Positions 7,985 through 15,536 of a stretch of 38,707 nt of DNA are shown here, one piece after another. Source of the DNA: Akkermansia sp. Lineage in GTDB: Bacteria > Verrucomicrobiota > Verrucomicrobiia > Verrucomicrobiales > Akkermansiaceae. The notes beneath the pieces were generated by a model that worked only from the letters and a program-made list of their open reading frames with translations, made no database searches and was not told the DNA's origin. Numbering within the stretch: the stretch's first letter is position 1; the number at the start of each line of letters is the position of its first letter. Position numbers and translations under genes: made by a program. The stretch spans positions 1 through 38,707 of the forward strand of contig JAKSOU010000024.1 in assembly GCA_024405435.1 (NCBI GenBank), in the 5' to 3' direction.

Positions 7985-9550
7985 TTATTTGCTTTCGTGA
8001 TATTGTTTTTCTGTGTTGACATCCCAGATGCTCGCTTTGTCGCTCTTCCCTTCCACTATGTTCTCCACGGCTTGCATGGCCGCCAGCATGGAGTGGTCCA
8101 TGTTGTTGTAGCGGTGCATGCCGTTGCGACCGATGAGGAAGAGGTTGGTGATGCTGTCGGTCCACTCCCGGATGATCGGGAATTCCTTGTAGCTGCCCAG
8201 GTAGGCGGGGTATGCCTTCTGGATGCGGAACACGGCGTGGTCCACCACGTCTTCACGGTCGATAACGCCAATCTTTTCCAGCTCGCCTTCCGCAAAGGCG
8301 CAAAAATCTTCATCCTCCATGCTCCACAGCTCGTCGCCCTCGTTCACGAAATACTCCATGCCAATCCACGCCTTGTCGCGGTTGCTGGAAAGGTAGGGGC
8401 TCCAGTTGTTGAAGAGCTGCAGGCGGCCCACCTTCACATCGTTTTCCTGAACGTAAATCCAGTTGTCGGGCACAATGCCGTGTTCGCCCACGGTGGTATT
8501 CATGGCCCTGCTCTTGAGCTTGAGCTTGTTGAGCAGGAGGCCGACGGTCATGAAATCTCGGTAGACGAGGTGGTTTGCAATTTCGCGCACGTTCTGCGGT
8601 GCGGCCTCCCCCATCATGTTGACAAGCTCTTTCACGGAGGTGGTGGAGACAAGATAGTCTGCTGGTTCCCTGTGCGTTTCGCCGGTTGCCAGGTTGGTGA
8701 TGTCTACGCCGCTGATACTCCCGTTCTCCAACGCCACTGAGGAAACACTGCACCTGCGCAGGATTTGCACACCCAGTTTTTCTGCTTCAGCCCCCACTAT
8801 CTCCCAGAGCTGGCCCGGGCCGTACTTGGGATACCAGAACTCCTCGATGAGGGATGTCTCGCCGCCCTGCTTGTCACGCTTCTTCCAGAAGCAGAGCTTG
8901 CCCAGGGCGTGGGTGAGCACCTTGGCCACAGAGAGCCCCTTCACACGCTGCGCTCCCCAGTCCGCGCCTATCTGGGAGCAGGGCACGCCCCACACCTTGG
9001 CCGTGTAGTCGCGGAAGAACGTGTTGTACAGCTCCGTGCCGAAGCGGTTGATGAAAAAGTCCTCCAGTGATTTCTCCTCGCGCTTGTGCACCAGGCTCCA
9101 AAGGTAGCTCACGCCCATCTTGAACACACGTACCGGCCCCAGGTTGATGACAGTGTCCGCGCTGAGCGTCACGGGGTACTTGAAGAACTTCCGCAGGAAC
9201 AGGATGCGCGACAGGCGCGAGCGTATCAGCATCACCCTGTCCTCCTTGTCGGGGTTGGGGCCGCCTTCCACCGTGGTGGCTTCCCGGCCGAGCTCCACGT
9301 CGTCCCATGACGGCTTGCCTTGCAGGGGCAGAAGCTCCGCCCACCACTTCATGACCTTGTCCGACTTGGAAAAGAAGCGGTGCCCGCCGATGTCGATATG
9401 GTTGCCCTTGTACTCCAGCGTGCGTGAGATGCCACCGAGCTGGTTTTCCCGTTCACAGAGGATGATGTTGCGGTATCCCTTGCGTGCCAGTTCCAAGGCC
9501 GCGGTCAGGCCGGCCGGGCCGCCGCCGATGATGATGATGCGTTTGTCCAT
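7985..9550 (-). CDS. FAD/NAD(P)-dependent oxidoreductase, glycan-locus type
   Basis: A 521-aa flavoprotein. The N-terminal Rossmann fold [21 protein letters not shown] (4-24) and an E-x-x-x-x-L-GG segment ([13 protein letters not shown], about 32-44) are the dinucleotide-binding marks of the amine oxidase / UDP-galactopyranose mutase / protoporphyrinogen oxidase clan. [16 protein letters not shown] (54-69) is typical of the subgroup found in surface-polysaccharide loci. The C-terminal [20 protein letters not shown] contains the second FAD contact. It lies 12 nt after gtrA. A role in modifying a lipid-linked or nucleotide sugar is plausible, but the substrate is unknown. Confidence 0.8.
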   Translation of the reverse strand: MDKRIIIIGGGPAGLTAALELARKGYRNIILCERENQLGGISRTLEYKGNHIDIGGHRFFSKSDKVMKWWAELLPLQGKPSWDDVELGREATTVEGGPNPDKEDRVMLIRSRLSRILFLRKFFKYPVTLSADTVINLGPVRVFKMGVSYLWSLVHKREEKSLEDFFINRFGTELYNTFFRDYTAKVWGVPCSQIGADWGAQRVKGLSVAKVLTHALGKLCFWKKRDKQGGETSLIEEFWYPKYGPGQLWEIVGAEAEKLGVQILRRCSVSSVALENGSISGVDITNLATGETHREPADYLVSTTSVKELVNMMGEAAPQNVREIANHLVYRDFMTVGLLLNKLKLKSRAMNTTVGEHGIVPDNWIYVQENDVKVGRLQLFNNWSPYLSSNRDKAWIGMEYFVNEGDELWSMEDEDFCAFAEGELEKIGVIDREDVVDHAVFRIQKAYPAYLGSYKEFPIIREWTDSITNLFLIGRNGMHRYNNMDHSMLAAMQAVENIVEGKSDKASIWDVNTEKQYHESK

Positions 9551-9562
9551 AAGTAGCGCGAT

Positions 9563-9967
9563 TTAATACAAGAGGTATTTGCGGGCACCGAAATTCCATA
9601 TCAGGACCAGCCCCGTGGTGATGAGCTTGGCGATGAGCGGGTATATCCCAAGCGCGTCTACAAACAGCCACATAAAAAGCACCGTCAGGCCAAGGCCGAC
9701 GATGCCTATGATGGTAAACAGGGAGAACTCCAACACTTGCCGGTCGCCCATCTGCCGTTCCCCGAACACCCACTTGTTGCTGCTGATGTACACAAACACC
9801 AATCCGACAATGAAGCCTAGGATTGCCGATATCAGGTAGTGCATCCCCAGAATGTTGAAACAGAGATAGAGGGTTCCGAAGTCCAAGAGAAAACCCGCCC
9901 CTCCTGCTACCAGGTATTTGCAAAAGGATACAAACAAGGATCGTATTGCTGGCGATGCGGAAATCAT
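9563..9967 (-). CDS. GtrA-family membrane protein (polyprenyl-linked sugar flippase)
   Basis: A 134-aa protein with four membrane helices (about 14-36, 43-62, 80-100, 104-124) and the family's usual length. GtrA/DPMS-like proteins translocate undecaprenyl-phosphate-linked sugars, classically for O-antigen glucosylation with GtrB and a specific GT. Here it is the first of three genes, and no GtrB-like polyprenyl-phosphate glycosyltransferase is next to it; an FAD oxidoreductase takes that position. ATG 9967 gives the standard N-terminus. No strong promoter is seen directly upstream. Confidence 0.85.
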   Translation of the reverse strand: MISASPAIRSLFVSFCKYLVAGGAGFLLDFGTLYLCFNILGMHYLISAILGFIVGLVFVYISSNKWVFGERQMGDRQVLEFSLFTIIGIVGLGLTVLFMWLFVDALGIYPLIAKLITTGLVLIWNFGARKYLLY

Positions 9968-10167
9968 GCGGCGTGCATGATGGTATACCCATTGCTAATG
10001 GGTGTTTGATGGCCTATTTCATCAACAAATTCAATTGTTACCAAGTCATGAAGTAAGCTACCCTCCGCATAAGGTGCCCGCCCATGGGCATGCTTGAACC
10101 CTTTTGCTTGCAAGCTCGATTTTTTTTGAAAAAAGGCTTGACTACCCATTAGCAAAGCGAGAACACA
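9968..10167. promoter_or_regulatory. Divergent spacer with inverted ACCCATTAGCAA pair
   Basis: The 200-bp spacer between gtrA and the recombinase contains a palindrome ACCCATT-GCT-AATGGGT (9987-10003). Twelve bases of its complement, ACCCATTAGCAA, recur at 10144-10155 in the opposite orientation, directly after a TTGACT -35-like box (10138-10143). These could be operator or recombinase-binding sites. No good -10 box precedes the recombinase. Confidence 0.4.
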
Positions 10168-11169
10168 ATGAACACGGAAATCACGGAATCGGAGCGAGCA
10201 GCACTGGAGGTGCTGAAATCAACGGGTGTTGATGTGCTGGAGGCTGCCTTGGTGGCCAGGGAGGCGCTGGAATGCGGGCGCGGGCGGGTTAGGCGCGCGC
10301 GGGAGTGCGTGCGGTTGGGCGCGGAGGAAATGAGGAAGCGGGAGAGAACCGTCACGTTCCGCAAGGCGGTGGAAGCCGCGCTGGAGGAGCGGGAGAAGAA
10401 GAACAGGCGGGCTCGGACGGTGACGGATTTCCGCTACTACTGCAAGCGGCTGATGGTGCGGAATCCGGGGTTGGCGGAACGGCGGGTGCGGAGTATCACG
10501 CCGGATGATTGCCGGGAGTATCTTCAGGCGGCGTACGGGGAGAGTCCATCCCAGTACCGCAAGGCGCGGGCGATATTGAGCGGGGTGTTTTCCTCGGCTA
10601 TCAAGCACGATTGGTGCGACTCCAACCCGGTGGCTCGGGTGGAGGTGCCGGAGGTGGTGGAAAAGCCGATTGAGCCGCTGACGATTGAGGAAGTGGAGCG
10701 TCTGGAAGCGGCGGCGCAGCTGCCGGAACACCGGGAGATGCAGTTGTCATTGCACCTGATGCTCTACTGCGGCATCCGCCCCACGGAAGTGAGCCGGATT
10801 GATCCCGAACGCGACATCGACTGGCAGAACCAGCGCGTGGTGGTGCGTCCCACCACATCCAAGACGGGTGGCGGGCGCGTGGTACCGCTACGCAAGGCGG
10901 GTGCCATCACCGTGCGCACGATTCCGCGCCGCTGGTTGCAGCGCTGGCGGGCGTTGCGCAAGGCGGCAGGCTGGAGCAAGGAGACAGCCCACCCCTGGCG
11001 GCAGGATGTCTGCCGGCATACCTTCGCCACGTACCACGCCGCGCATTTCCGCAATTTCCCCGCTCTCCAGCTTGAAATGGGTCACCGAGATTGCACCCTG
11101 CTGAGAACGCGGTACGTGTATGCGGGGAACGGTACTGAAGTGTCAGCACGTAGGTATTTCCGCTTCTAA
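10168..11169 (+). CDS. Tyrosine recombinase / phage-type integrase
   Basis: A 333-aa site-specific recombinase. The N-terminal SAM-like core-binding domain (about 60-160) precedes the catalytic domain (about 168-333). Catalytic residues visible are Arg204 (GIRPTEVSRI), Lys232 (TSKTGGGR), Arg283 within CRHTFATY, His306 (LEMGHRD) and Tyr316 (TRYVYA). The first histidine of the HxxR box appears replaced by Asp280 (DVCR), which some family members tolerate. It stands next to the direct-repeat/KilA-N segment and the AT-rich glycan operon, so it may act in a mobile or invertible element. The stop is followed at once by hexamer repeats. Confidence 0.9.
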   Translation: MNTEITESERAALEVLKSTGVDVLEAALVAREALECGRGRVRRARECVRLGAEEMRKRERTVTFRKAVEAALEEREKKNRRARTVTDFRYYCKRLMVRNPGLAERRVRSITPDDCREYLQAAYGESPSQYRKARAILSGVFSSAIKHDWCDSNPVARVEVPEVVEKPIEPLTIEEVERLEAAAQLPEHREMQLSLHLMLYCGIRPTEVSRIDPERDIDWQNQRVVVRPTTSKTGGGRVVPLRKAGAITVRTIPRRWLQRWRALRKAAGWSKETAHPWRQDVCRHTFATYHAAHFRNFPALQLEMGHRDCTLLRTRYVYAGNGTEVSARRYFRF

Positions 11170-11480
11170 TCCCGGAATTAGGATTAGGATTAAGATTAGG
11201 ATTAGGAAGGAGTTCGCGTGCCATTCGGCGCGGCCCGTCTACGCTGTACCGAGCAAGTCGGTACAGCTACGTTGACTCGGACGCGCCTCACGCGACCTCG
11301 CCCCTATCGGGGCCAACACGCTTCGCGGTTGGTCCACCCCGCCTTACCGCGCCTAGCGGCGCGCCCTGAACGGGGCCGTCGGCGGTGTTGAGGCGACTCC
11401 CCTCCGAAACTTCGGGGAGTCGGGGCAATGCGCGGCGGCCACGCCGCCGCAAAACGAGCGCGACAAGCGCGACGTTATAC
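11170..11480. repeat. Hexamer repeats and hairpin array downstream of recombinase
   Basis: No gene is seen. GATTAG/GATTAA hexamers run from about 11180 to 11206, followed by AGTTCGCGTGCC-attc-GGCGCG (11210-11232). A chain of hairpins follows: CTGTACCGA/TCGGTACAG (11244-11266), a CCCC/GGGG stem near 11300, and a long one at 11395-11421 in which GACTCCCC pairs with GGGGAGTC and CCGAA with TTCGG. Direct-repeat blocks A1 (11357-11385) and A2 (11443-11478) lie inside. Confidence 0.7.
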
Positions 11481-11605
11481 ACGCGAGCCAAACTACACAA
11501 CACCTCTCTCAACCCTGCCCGATATATTTATTCCCAAATAAATAACACTGCGCTCCTTTACTGGGCAAAAAGCCCAAATTTCCCCAAATCTGGCGGGCTT
11601 TCGGG
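11357..11605 (+). repeat. Composite direct repeat, copy A
   Basis: Three blocks of this segment recur in the same order and orientation at 12722-13034: A1 11357-11385 (29 bp, identical to 12722-12750), A2 11443-11478 (near-identical to 12852-12887), and A3 about 11550-11605 (an AT-rich block with CAAAAAGCCCAAATTT, matching 12979-13034). Material between the blocks differs. Together the copies flank the KilA-N gene. Confidence 0.85.
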
Positions 11606-11676
11606 CGAATTATACATGCCAAGCGGGGTAAAAATCCGCTATGCATAGCCGCATAGGAATGTGAAGTGAAAAAAGC

Positions 11677-11731
11677 TTGACCGGGGGTGCGGGATTGTGT
11701 AGTCTGCGGGGCAGATAGACCTTCCCCGCTT
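11677..11731 (+). promoter_or_regulatory. Orphan promoter pointing at the 3' end of the KilA-N gene
   Basis: TTGACC (11677-11682), 17-bp spacer, TAGTCT (11700-11705), followed at once by a GCGGGG/CCCCGC hairpin (11706-11731). No convincing gene lies downstream on the plus strand; a 46-codon frame from 11767 to 11907 is weak. A transcript from here would run antisense into the KilA-N gene, so it may be a small RNA. Confidence 0.45.
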
Positions 11732-11852
11732 AGGACTTGAATCCGTTGATTCATGGAACCGCGCACATGGGGAGGTATTCTTTTTTCACATACCGTACGG
11801 AGAACAGTATCTTGATTTCGTGCGGCAGGCGGATTGGTGAGCTATGCGCCGG

Positions 11853-12662
11853 CTATTTCAACAATTGGCGGGTATCGACTTCAGAGAGTACGCGCATTTG
11901 CTGAATGGCTATCTGGTTCAACCTTTTCAGGCGCTCAGGTTGGGGCAATCCGCTTTCAACGAAGACGGCGTTCAGGTTTTCCATGTTGGAGAGACAGATA
12001 AGCTCATTGATGGAGGCGTAATCGCGAATGTTGCCTTTATCGTTGGGGTGGGAATCTCTCCATTGGCGGGCGGTCATGCCAAACAAGGCCACATTGAGCA
12101 CATCCGCCTCATCGGCATAGACAAGCGCTGCTTGGCGGGGCGTAACCTGGGCGGGAATGAGATTGTGCTTGATGGCATCCGTGTGGATCCTGTAGTTGAT
12201 TTTGGAGAGTTCTCGCTTGGCCGACCAGCCGATTAGTTTCTGCTCTTCCTCTTTGAGCCGCTGGAATTCGCGAATGAGATAAACTTTGAATTCCGGGCTG
12301 ATCCACATGGCGAACTCAAAGGCGATATCCTTGTGGGCATATGTGCCGCCGTACCGCCCTGCGCGGGAGACGATGCCGATGGCGTTCGTTTGCTGCATCC
12401 ATTCCTTGGCGCTCAGGCGATAGCTGTTCAGTCCGGCCTTGCTTTTAATTATGTCGAATTCGGCACAATTAAAAGCGGGGTTGTTGACCTTCTCCCATAC
12501 GCCGAGAAATTCGATGGTGTTGCGATTCCGCAGCCAATTTGAGAAGAAGAACTCGCCGTCTTTCGCCTTGAGCATATCGGTCAGACTGATGTAGTCGTCG
12601 TCACGTATACGCAAAACGGAGACCTCAGTTTCCCCTACAACTATCTTTTGAGCCGTTGCCAT
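11853..12662 (-). CDS. KilA-N domain protein
   Basis: A 269-aa protein with an N-terminal KilA-N domain (about 5-112). The typical order is DDDYISLTDMLKAK, FFFSNWLRNRNTIEFLGVWE and NPAFNCAEFD, ending in GRYGGTYAHKDIAFEFAMWISPEFKVYLIREFQRL. KilA-N is a DNA-binding module of phages, large DNA viruses and mobile bacterial elements. The C-terminal 150 residues are helical and charged, with no recognised domain. The gene lies between two copies of a composite direct repeat and near a tyrosine recombinase, suggesting a mobile cassette. The start is supported by a promoter only 8 nt upstream. Confidence 0.9.
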   Translation of the reverse strand: MATAQKIVVGETEVSVLRIRDDDYISLTDMLKAKDGEFFFSNWLRNRNTIEFLGVWEKVNNPAFNCAEFDIIKSKAGLNSYRLSAKEWMQQTNAIGIVSRAGRYGGTYAHKDIAFEFAMWISPEFKVYLIREFQRLKEEEQKLIGWSAKRELSKINYRIHTDAIKHNLIPAQVTPRQAALVYADEADVLNVALFGMTARQWRDSHPNDKGNIRDYASINELICLSNMENLNAVFVESGLPQPERLKRLNQIAIQQMRVLSEVDTRQLLK

Positions 12663-12670
12663 TGCTGGGG

Positions 12671-12699
12671 ATGATGCAGCATAGCCGACAACATGTCAA
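12671..12699 (-). promoter_or_regulatory. KilA-N gene promoter, near-leaderless
   Basis: Minus-strand TTGACA (12694-12699), 17-bp spacer, CATCAT (12671-12676), 8 nt before the ATG. The -10 box is weak and the -35 is perfect. Confidence 0.55.
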
Positions 12700-12721
12700 G
12701 TTTTCATTTCACAGTCCACAC

Positions 12722-13034
12722 CGGCGCGCCCTGAACGGGGCCGTCGGCGGCTTTGGCGCCAACATGGTGGCTTAAAGTTCGCGCGCCGTGCGGCGCGTGG
12801 TGGAGTGCGGCGGTCTCGTCACGCCGCAGCCTTCGGCGTAGGCGGCCGAAGGCCGCCGCATAACGAGCGCGACAAGCGCGATGTTATCCGCGCAGTGCGG
12901 CGAACTGCACCGCGCAAAACTCTACTCTCCGCGCAAAAAACACCCGCCAATAAAAACACTCTCCCGACTAATAATATCGCGCTCCTTTATCGAGTAAAAA
13001 GCCCAAATTTTCCCAAATTTTGCGGGTTTTGGGT
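12722..13034 (+). repeat. Composite direct repeat, copy B
   Basis: Same three blocks as copy A: B1 12722-12750, B2 12852-12887 and B3 about 12979-13034. Spacing between the first and third blocks is 257 bp here and 193 bp in copy A, so the copies have diverged by insertions or deletions outside the conserved blocks. Confidence 0.85.
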
Positions 13035-13322
13035 GTGGTTAGAGGCAGCGGACCACGGAGAGGAGCGACCCATGGCGTGTATCCACCCCGCGCAAGGCGG
13101 GGTTGCGTTAATGGCAACGCACGCGGGGACACCCCCCCGGTCTTACGACCGGGGCTAGAAAACGTTAACGCCGACAGGGCGGCTCACAGTTAGCGCGCCA
13201 TGCGGCGCGGGGATTGTTCCGTAAAGGGAACATTTTGGGCGATTTCGAGCTTTTGGAGGATAATTGTTCCCTTTGGGGATGATTTTAGCGGGCAATTCCG
13301 GAGATTTCCCGTCAAGTTGCAG
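13035..13322. repeat. Hairpin-rich spacer, no gene seen
   Basis: Contains CCCCGGTC/GACCGGGG (13135-13154), a GTTGC/GCAAC stem (about 13102-13119), a GCGCGCC/GGCGCG hairpin (about 13193-13209), and a TGTTCC/GGAACA stem followed by TTTT (about 13216-13238) that could act as a weak terminator. I see no coding potential. Confidence 0.55.
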
Positions 13323-13351
13323 TTGACATGGGGGAGCAAGCGATGTAGAGT
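13323..13351 (+). promoter_or_regulatory. Promoter of second thioredoxin-like gene, near-leaderless
   Basis: TTGACA (13323-13328), 17-bp spacer, TAGAGT (13346-13351), 9 nt before the ATG at 13361. It matches the promoter of the paralogue at 5038-5066 in layout. Confidence 0.75.
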
Positions 13352-13360
13352 GACGGCATT

Positions 13361-13984
13361 ATGAAGATTGCCACGCTCTTGCTCGCCCTGTTTGCGGGTT
13401 TGATGATCAACGGTGCCGCCGTGTACGCGCAGGATGGTGCGCCGGATGCCGCGACCGCCCACAAGGCGGGCAAGAAGAAGGCTGGAAAGAAAAAGGGCAA
13501 GGCCGAGAAGGCGGAAAGGGCTGAGAAGCCCACGAAGGAGGACAAGGCAGAGAAGGCCGAGAAGCCCGGCAAGGCGGACGCCTCCCCCATGGCCAAGGCG
13601 CTCAAGAAAGTGAATTTCGTGACCTCCAAGAAGGCGGATCCCAAGGCCACGCACTACATCTACCTGATATCCGCGAGCTGGTGCGGCCCGTGCAATGCGG
13701 AGATGCCGCACGTGGTGGAGCAGTACAAGGAGATGAGCAAGTGCGGCGTGGAGCTCATCCTGGTGAGCGCGGACAAAGCCAGCTCCCAGGCCACGGGCTT
13801 CATGAAAAAGTACGGCGCGAATTTCCCCTGCGCCATGGGCGACACCGAGCGCCACAAGCTGCTCGGCTGGGAGAACAGGAGCGGCATCCCCTACGCCATC
13901 ATCGTGGATGCCGACGGCAACAGGCTCACCATCGGCAATGCCGCCTCCGTCATCGGCGGATGGAGGCAGACCACCGGCAAGTAG
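13361..13984 (+). CDS. Secreted thioredoxin-like protein, second paralogue
   Basis: A 207-aa protein with a signal peptide (about 1-23), a strongly basic Lys/Ala/Glu linker (35-72, repeats of the type AEKAEKP), and a thioredoxin fold with WCGPC at 107-111 and a cis-Pro segment GIPYAI. Domain order, length and C-terminal sequence (IGGW near the end) match the gene at 5077-5706, so the two arose by duplication or belong to a larger lineage family. It is probably an envelope thiol-disulfide oxidoreductase. The basic linker may bind the cell wall, LPS or a partner. It converges on the thioesterase gene with a 6-nt gap. Confidence 0.88.
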   Translation: MKIATLLLALFAGLMINGAAVYAQDGAPDAATAHKAGKKKAGKKKGKAEKAERAEKPTKEDKAEKAEKPGKADASPMAKALKKVNFVTSKKADPKATHYIYLISASWCGPCNAEMPHVVEQYKEMSKCGVELILVSADKASSQATGFMKKYGANFPCAMGDTERHKLLGWENRSGIPYAIIVDADGNRLTIGNAASVIGGWRQTTGK

Positions 13985-13990
13985 GCGCGC

Positions 13991-14698
13991 CTAGCGGGCC
14001 TCGATAACCACCTCCGCGCGGAGGGGTTCCGCGCCCACCAGGTAGCGGCGCTGGTTCTCCTGACGCTGCGCGGCAACCTGCACGGGCTCGCCCGCCATGG
14101 TCTCCTTCTTGAACTTGAGCTGGATGGCGAAGGGTTCCGCGGGCAGGGGCGCGGGGTCGTGCTCCAGCACCCACACCAGGTAGGCGGAGTTGTTGATGTG
14201 GCCGTTGAAATCCGTATCGCGCCGCGGGGCGGGGAACGCCGGGCCGTACGCCGCCTCCCCCTCCCAGGCCAGCCGCTGCAGAGGCTGCGTGATGGCGGGG
14301 CAGGGGCCCAGCACTTCCAGCCCCACCTTCTTCAGGGGAACCGGGCCGCGCGTCGTGATGTCGATGAGGCACCACTGCAAATCCGCGCGCGCCAGCACGG
14401 TGCCGTCCGGCGCGGTCATCTCGATAAAGCGGCGCGCCTTGAGCGGCGAGGCGGCGCCCGTGTTGGTGCGCAGCAGCACGCGCTCCTTCCAGCGCGGGCG
14501 TTTCAGGAACTCGAAATTGGCCTGCACCTCCACCCAGATGACGTGGTGCGCAAAGCCCCAGTCGAACCCGAACCCGTTGCGCTCCGCGTGCCGTTCCGCC
14601 ATTTCCTGGCAGAACATCATGAAGCATTCCGGCTTGAGCAGGTGGTCCGCCCCGCACTCGTAGCTTGTGACTGTGTGTTCCTGTATTAAGTCCTCCAC
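13991..14698 (-). CDS. Acyl-ACP thioesterase family protein
   Basis: A 235-aa double-hotdog thioesterase of the acyl-ACP thioesterase family, which releases fatty acids from acyl carrier protein. The first hotdog has HVIWVEVQANFEFLKRPRW and TGAASPLKARRFIEM. The second contains NGHINNSAYLVWVLE (165-179), whose N-x-H-x-N matches the catalytic segment of plant and bacterial FatA/FatB relatives. GTG 14698 is preferred as the start because a promoter ends 6 nt upstream, making the mRNA start at the codon itself. A longer in-frame reading to 14857 would cross that promoter and overlap the divergent rpsT promoter. Confidence 0.82.
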   Translation of the reverse strand: MEDLIQEHTVTSYECGADHLLKPECFMMFCQEMAERHAERNGFGFDWGFAHHVIWVEVQANFEFLKRPRWKERVLLRTNTGAASPLKARRFIEMTAPDGTVLARADLQWCLIDITTRGPVPLKKVGLEVLGPCPAITQPLQRLAWEGEAAYGPAFPAPRRDTDFNGHINNSAYLVWVLEHDPAPLPAEPFAIQLKFKKETMAGEPVQVAAQRQENQRRYLVGAEPLRAEVVIEAR

Positions 14699-14704
14699 GC
14701 TGCC

Positions 14705-14733
14705 ATTCTGCCACGCCGTGCGCGGAAAGTCAA
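14705..14733 (-). promoter_or_regulatory. Thioesterase promoter, predicted leaderless
   Basis: Minus-strand TTGACT (14728-14733), 17-bp spacer, CAGAAT (14705-14710). Only 6 nt separate the -10 box from GTG 14698, which places the transcription start at the start codon. Confidence 0.6.
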
Positions 14734-14796
14734 GGCGCCGCGCCGCCGCGCGCGCGCCCGTGCCGCAAGTTTTTTTCCCTTTTCTCGTCAATTCGC

Positions 14797-14824
14797 TTGA
14801 CTTTCCGCGGGAACTGTGTAAACT
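14797..14824 (+). promoter_or_regulatory. rpsT promoter
   Basis: TTGACT (14797-14802), 16-bp spacer, TAAACT (14819-14824). The predicted leader is about 28 nt and A-rich, with no Shine-Dalgarno sequence before the ATG at 14859. Confidence 0.65.
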
Positions 14825-14858
14825 CACCGCACCAAGCGAAAACCAATATCTAAACATT

Positions 14859-15122
14859 ATGGCTCACACCCAGTCCGCTAAGAAGCGTATCCGCCAGACC
14901 ATCGCGCGCACCGCGATCAACCGCTCCGTCATGTCCCGCGTCCGCACCCTCCGCAAGAAGGTGGACGCCGCCGTGGAAGGCAAGGACAAGGAGGCCGCCG
15001 TTGCGGCGTACAACAACTTCGCCTCCGTGATCGACAAGGCGGCCAAGCGCGGCACCGTTCCCGCCAACCGCGCCGCCAACTACAAGAGCAAGGCCGCCAA
15101 GGCCATTGCCTCCATCGCCTAA
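14859..15122 (+). CDS. rpsT: 30S ribosomal protein S20
   Basis: An 87-aa, very basic protein of the expected S20 size. The N-terminal AHTQSAKKRIRQTIARTAINRS and the C-terminal GTVPANRAANYKSKAAKAIA match the three-helix bundle of S20, which binds 16S rRNA at the base of the body. No Shine-Dalgarno sequence is visible before the ATG (CTAAACATT precedes it), notable for a highly expressed gene. A strong terminator follows. Confidence 0.96.
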   Translation: MAHTQSAKKRIRQTIARTAINRSVMSRVRTLRKKVDAAVEGKDKEAAVAAYNNFASVIDKAAKRGTVPANRAANYKSKAAKAIASIA

Positions 15123-15148
15123 TCCCCCTTTCGGTTTTCTTTGGTGGC

Positions 15149-15182
15149 GGGGCACCGGCTGCACCGGTGCCCCGTCTTTTTT
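15149..15182 (+). terminator. Rho-independent terminator of rpsT
   Basis: GGGGCACCGG/CCGGTGCCCC stem (15149-15173) with a 5-nt loop, followed by GTC and six T residues (15177-15182). Confidence 0.85.
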
Positions 15183-15208
15183 CCACCCGGCCCACCCCAC
15201 CACGCGCC

Positions 15209-15430
15209 ATGAAGCCCGATTTCAAGGAGATTGCCACCACCATTGCCAACGATCCCGCCAGCTACAAGGTCTGCACCGTGTGCGGCGCCGTGGTGGACCG
15301 CGATGCGGAAATCTGCCCGGACTGCTCCGCCTACCGTTTCGACACCGACCCGGACCACGTGCTCAACCGCGCGCTGGATCTGGGCTCCAAGCCGCGCAGC
15401 AGCGTGACCCACCTGGACACCGTGGAGTGA
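15209..15430 (+). CDS. Small zinc-ribbon protein
   Basis: A 73-aa protein with two CxxC pairs, CTVC (about 22-25) and CPDC (about 37-40), with the spacing of a rubredoxin-like or zinc-ribbon knuckle. The remainder is acidic and has no recognised domain. It lies downstream of rpsT, beyond the terminator, and could be read at low level by read-through. An earlier in-frame ATG at 15167 lies inside the terminator hairpin, so 15209 is preferred. Role unknown; possibly a nucleic-acid or metal-binding accessory protein. Confidence 0.7.
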   Translation: MKPDFKEIATTIANDPASYKVCTVCGAVVDRDAEICPDCSAYRFDTDPDHVLNRALDLGSKPRSSVTHLDTVE

Positions 15431-15466
15431 GCTGCGGTCTTTGATTGATTTTCCCAAGCACGGAAA

Positions 15467-15499
15467 ACGCCCGCCCGGCGCGGGTGCCGGGGCGGGCGT
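15467..15499. terminator. Candidate bidirectional terminator
   Basis: An ACGCCCGCCC/GGGCGGGCGT stem lies between the convergent zinc-ribbon gene and lpxD. On the minus strand it is followed by TTTTCC, which suits lpxD termination best. Confidence 0.6.
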
Positions 15500-15536
15500 G
15501 TGAAATGAAGTTTGGGGCGTTCCCTTTATCGGGGGC

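Noticed and set aside
11244..11266. tRNA-like fold at the GTACCGA hairpin
   Set aside because: Only one arm can be formed; no T-arm or acceptor stem fits.
13361..13984. Histone-like or ribosomal function for the Lys-rich thioredoxin-like protein
   Set aside because: It has a signal peptide and WCGPC, so the basic stretch is a linker in an exported protein.
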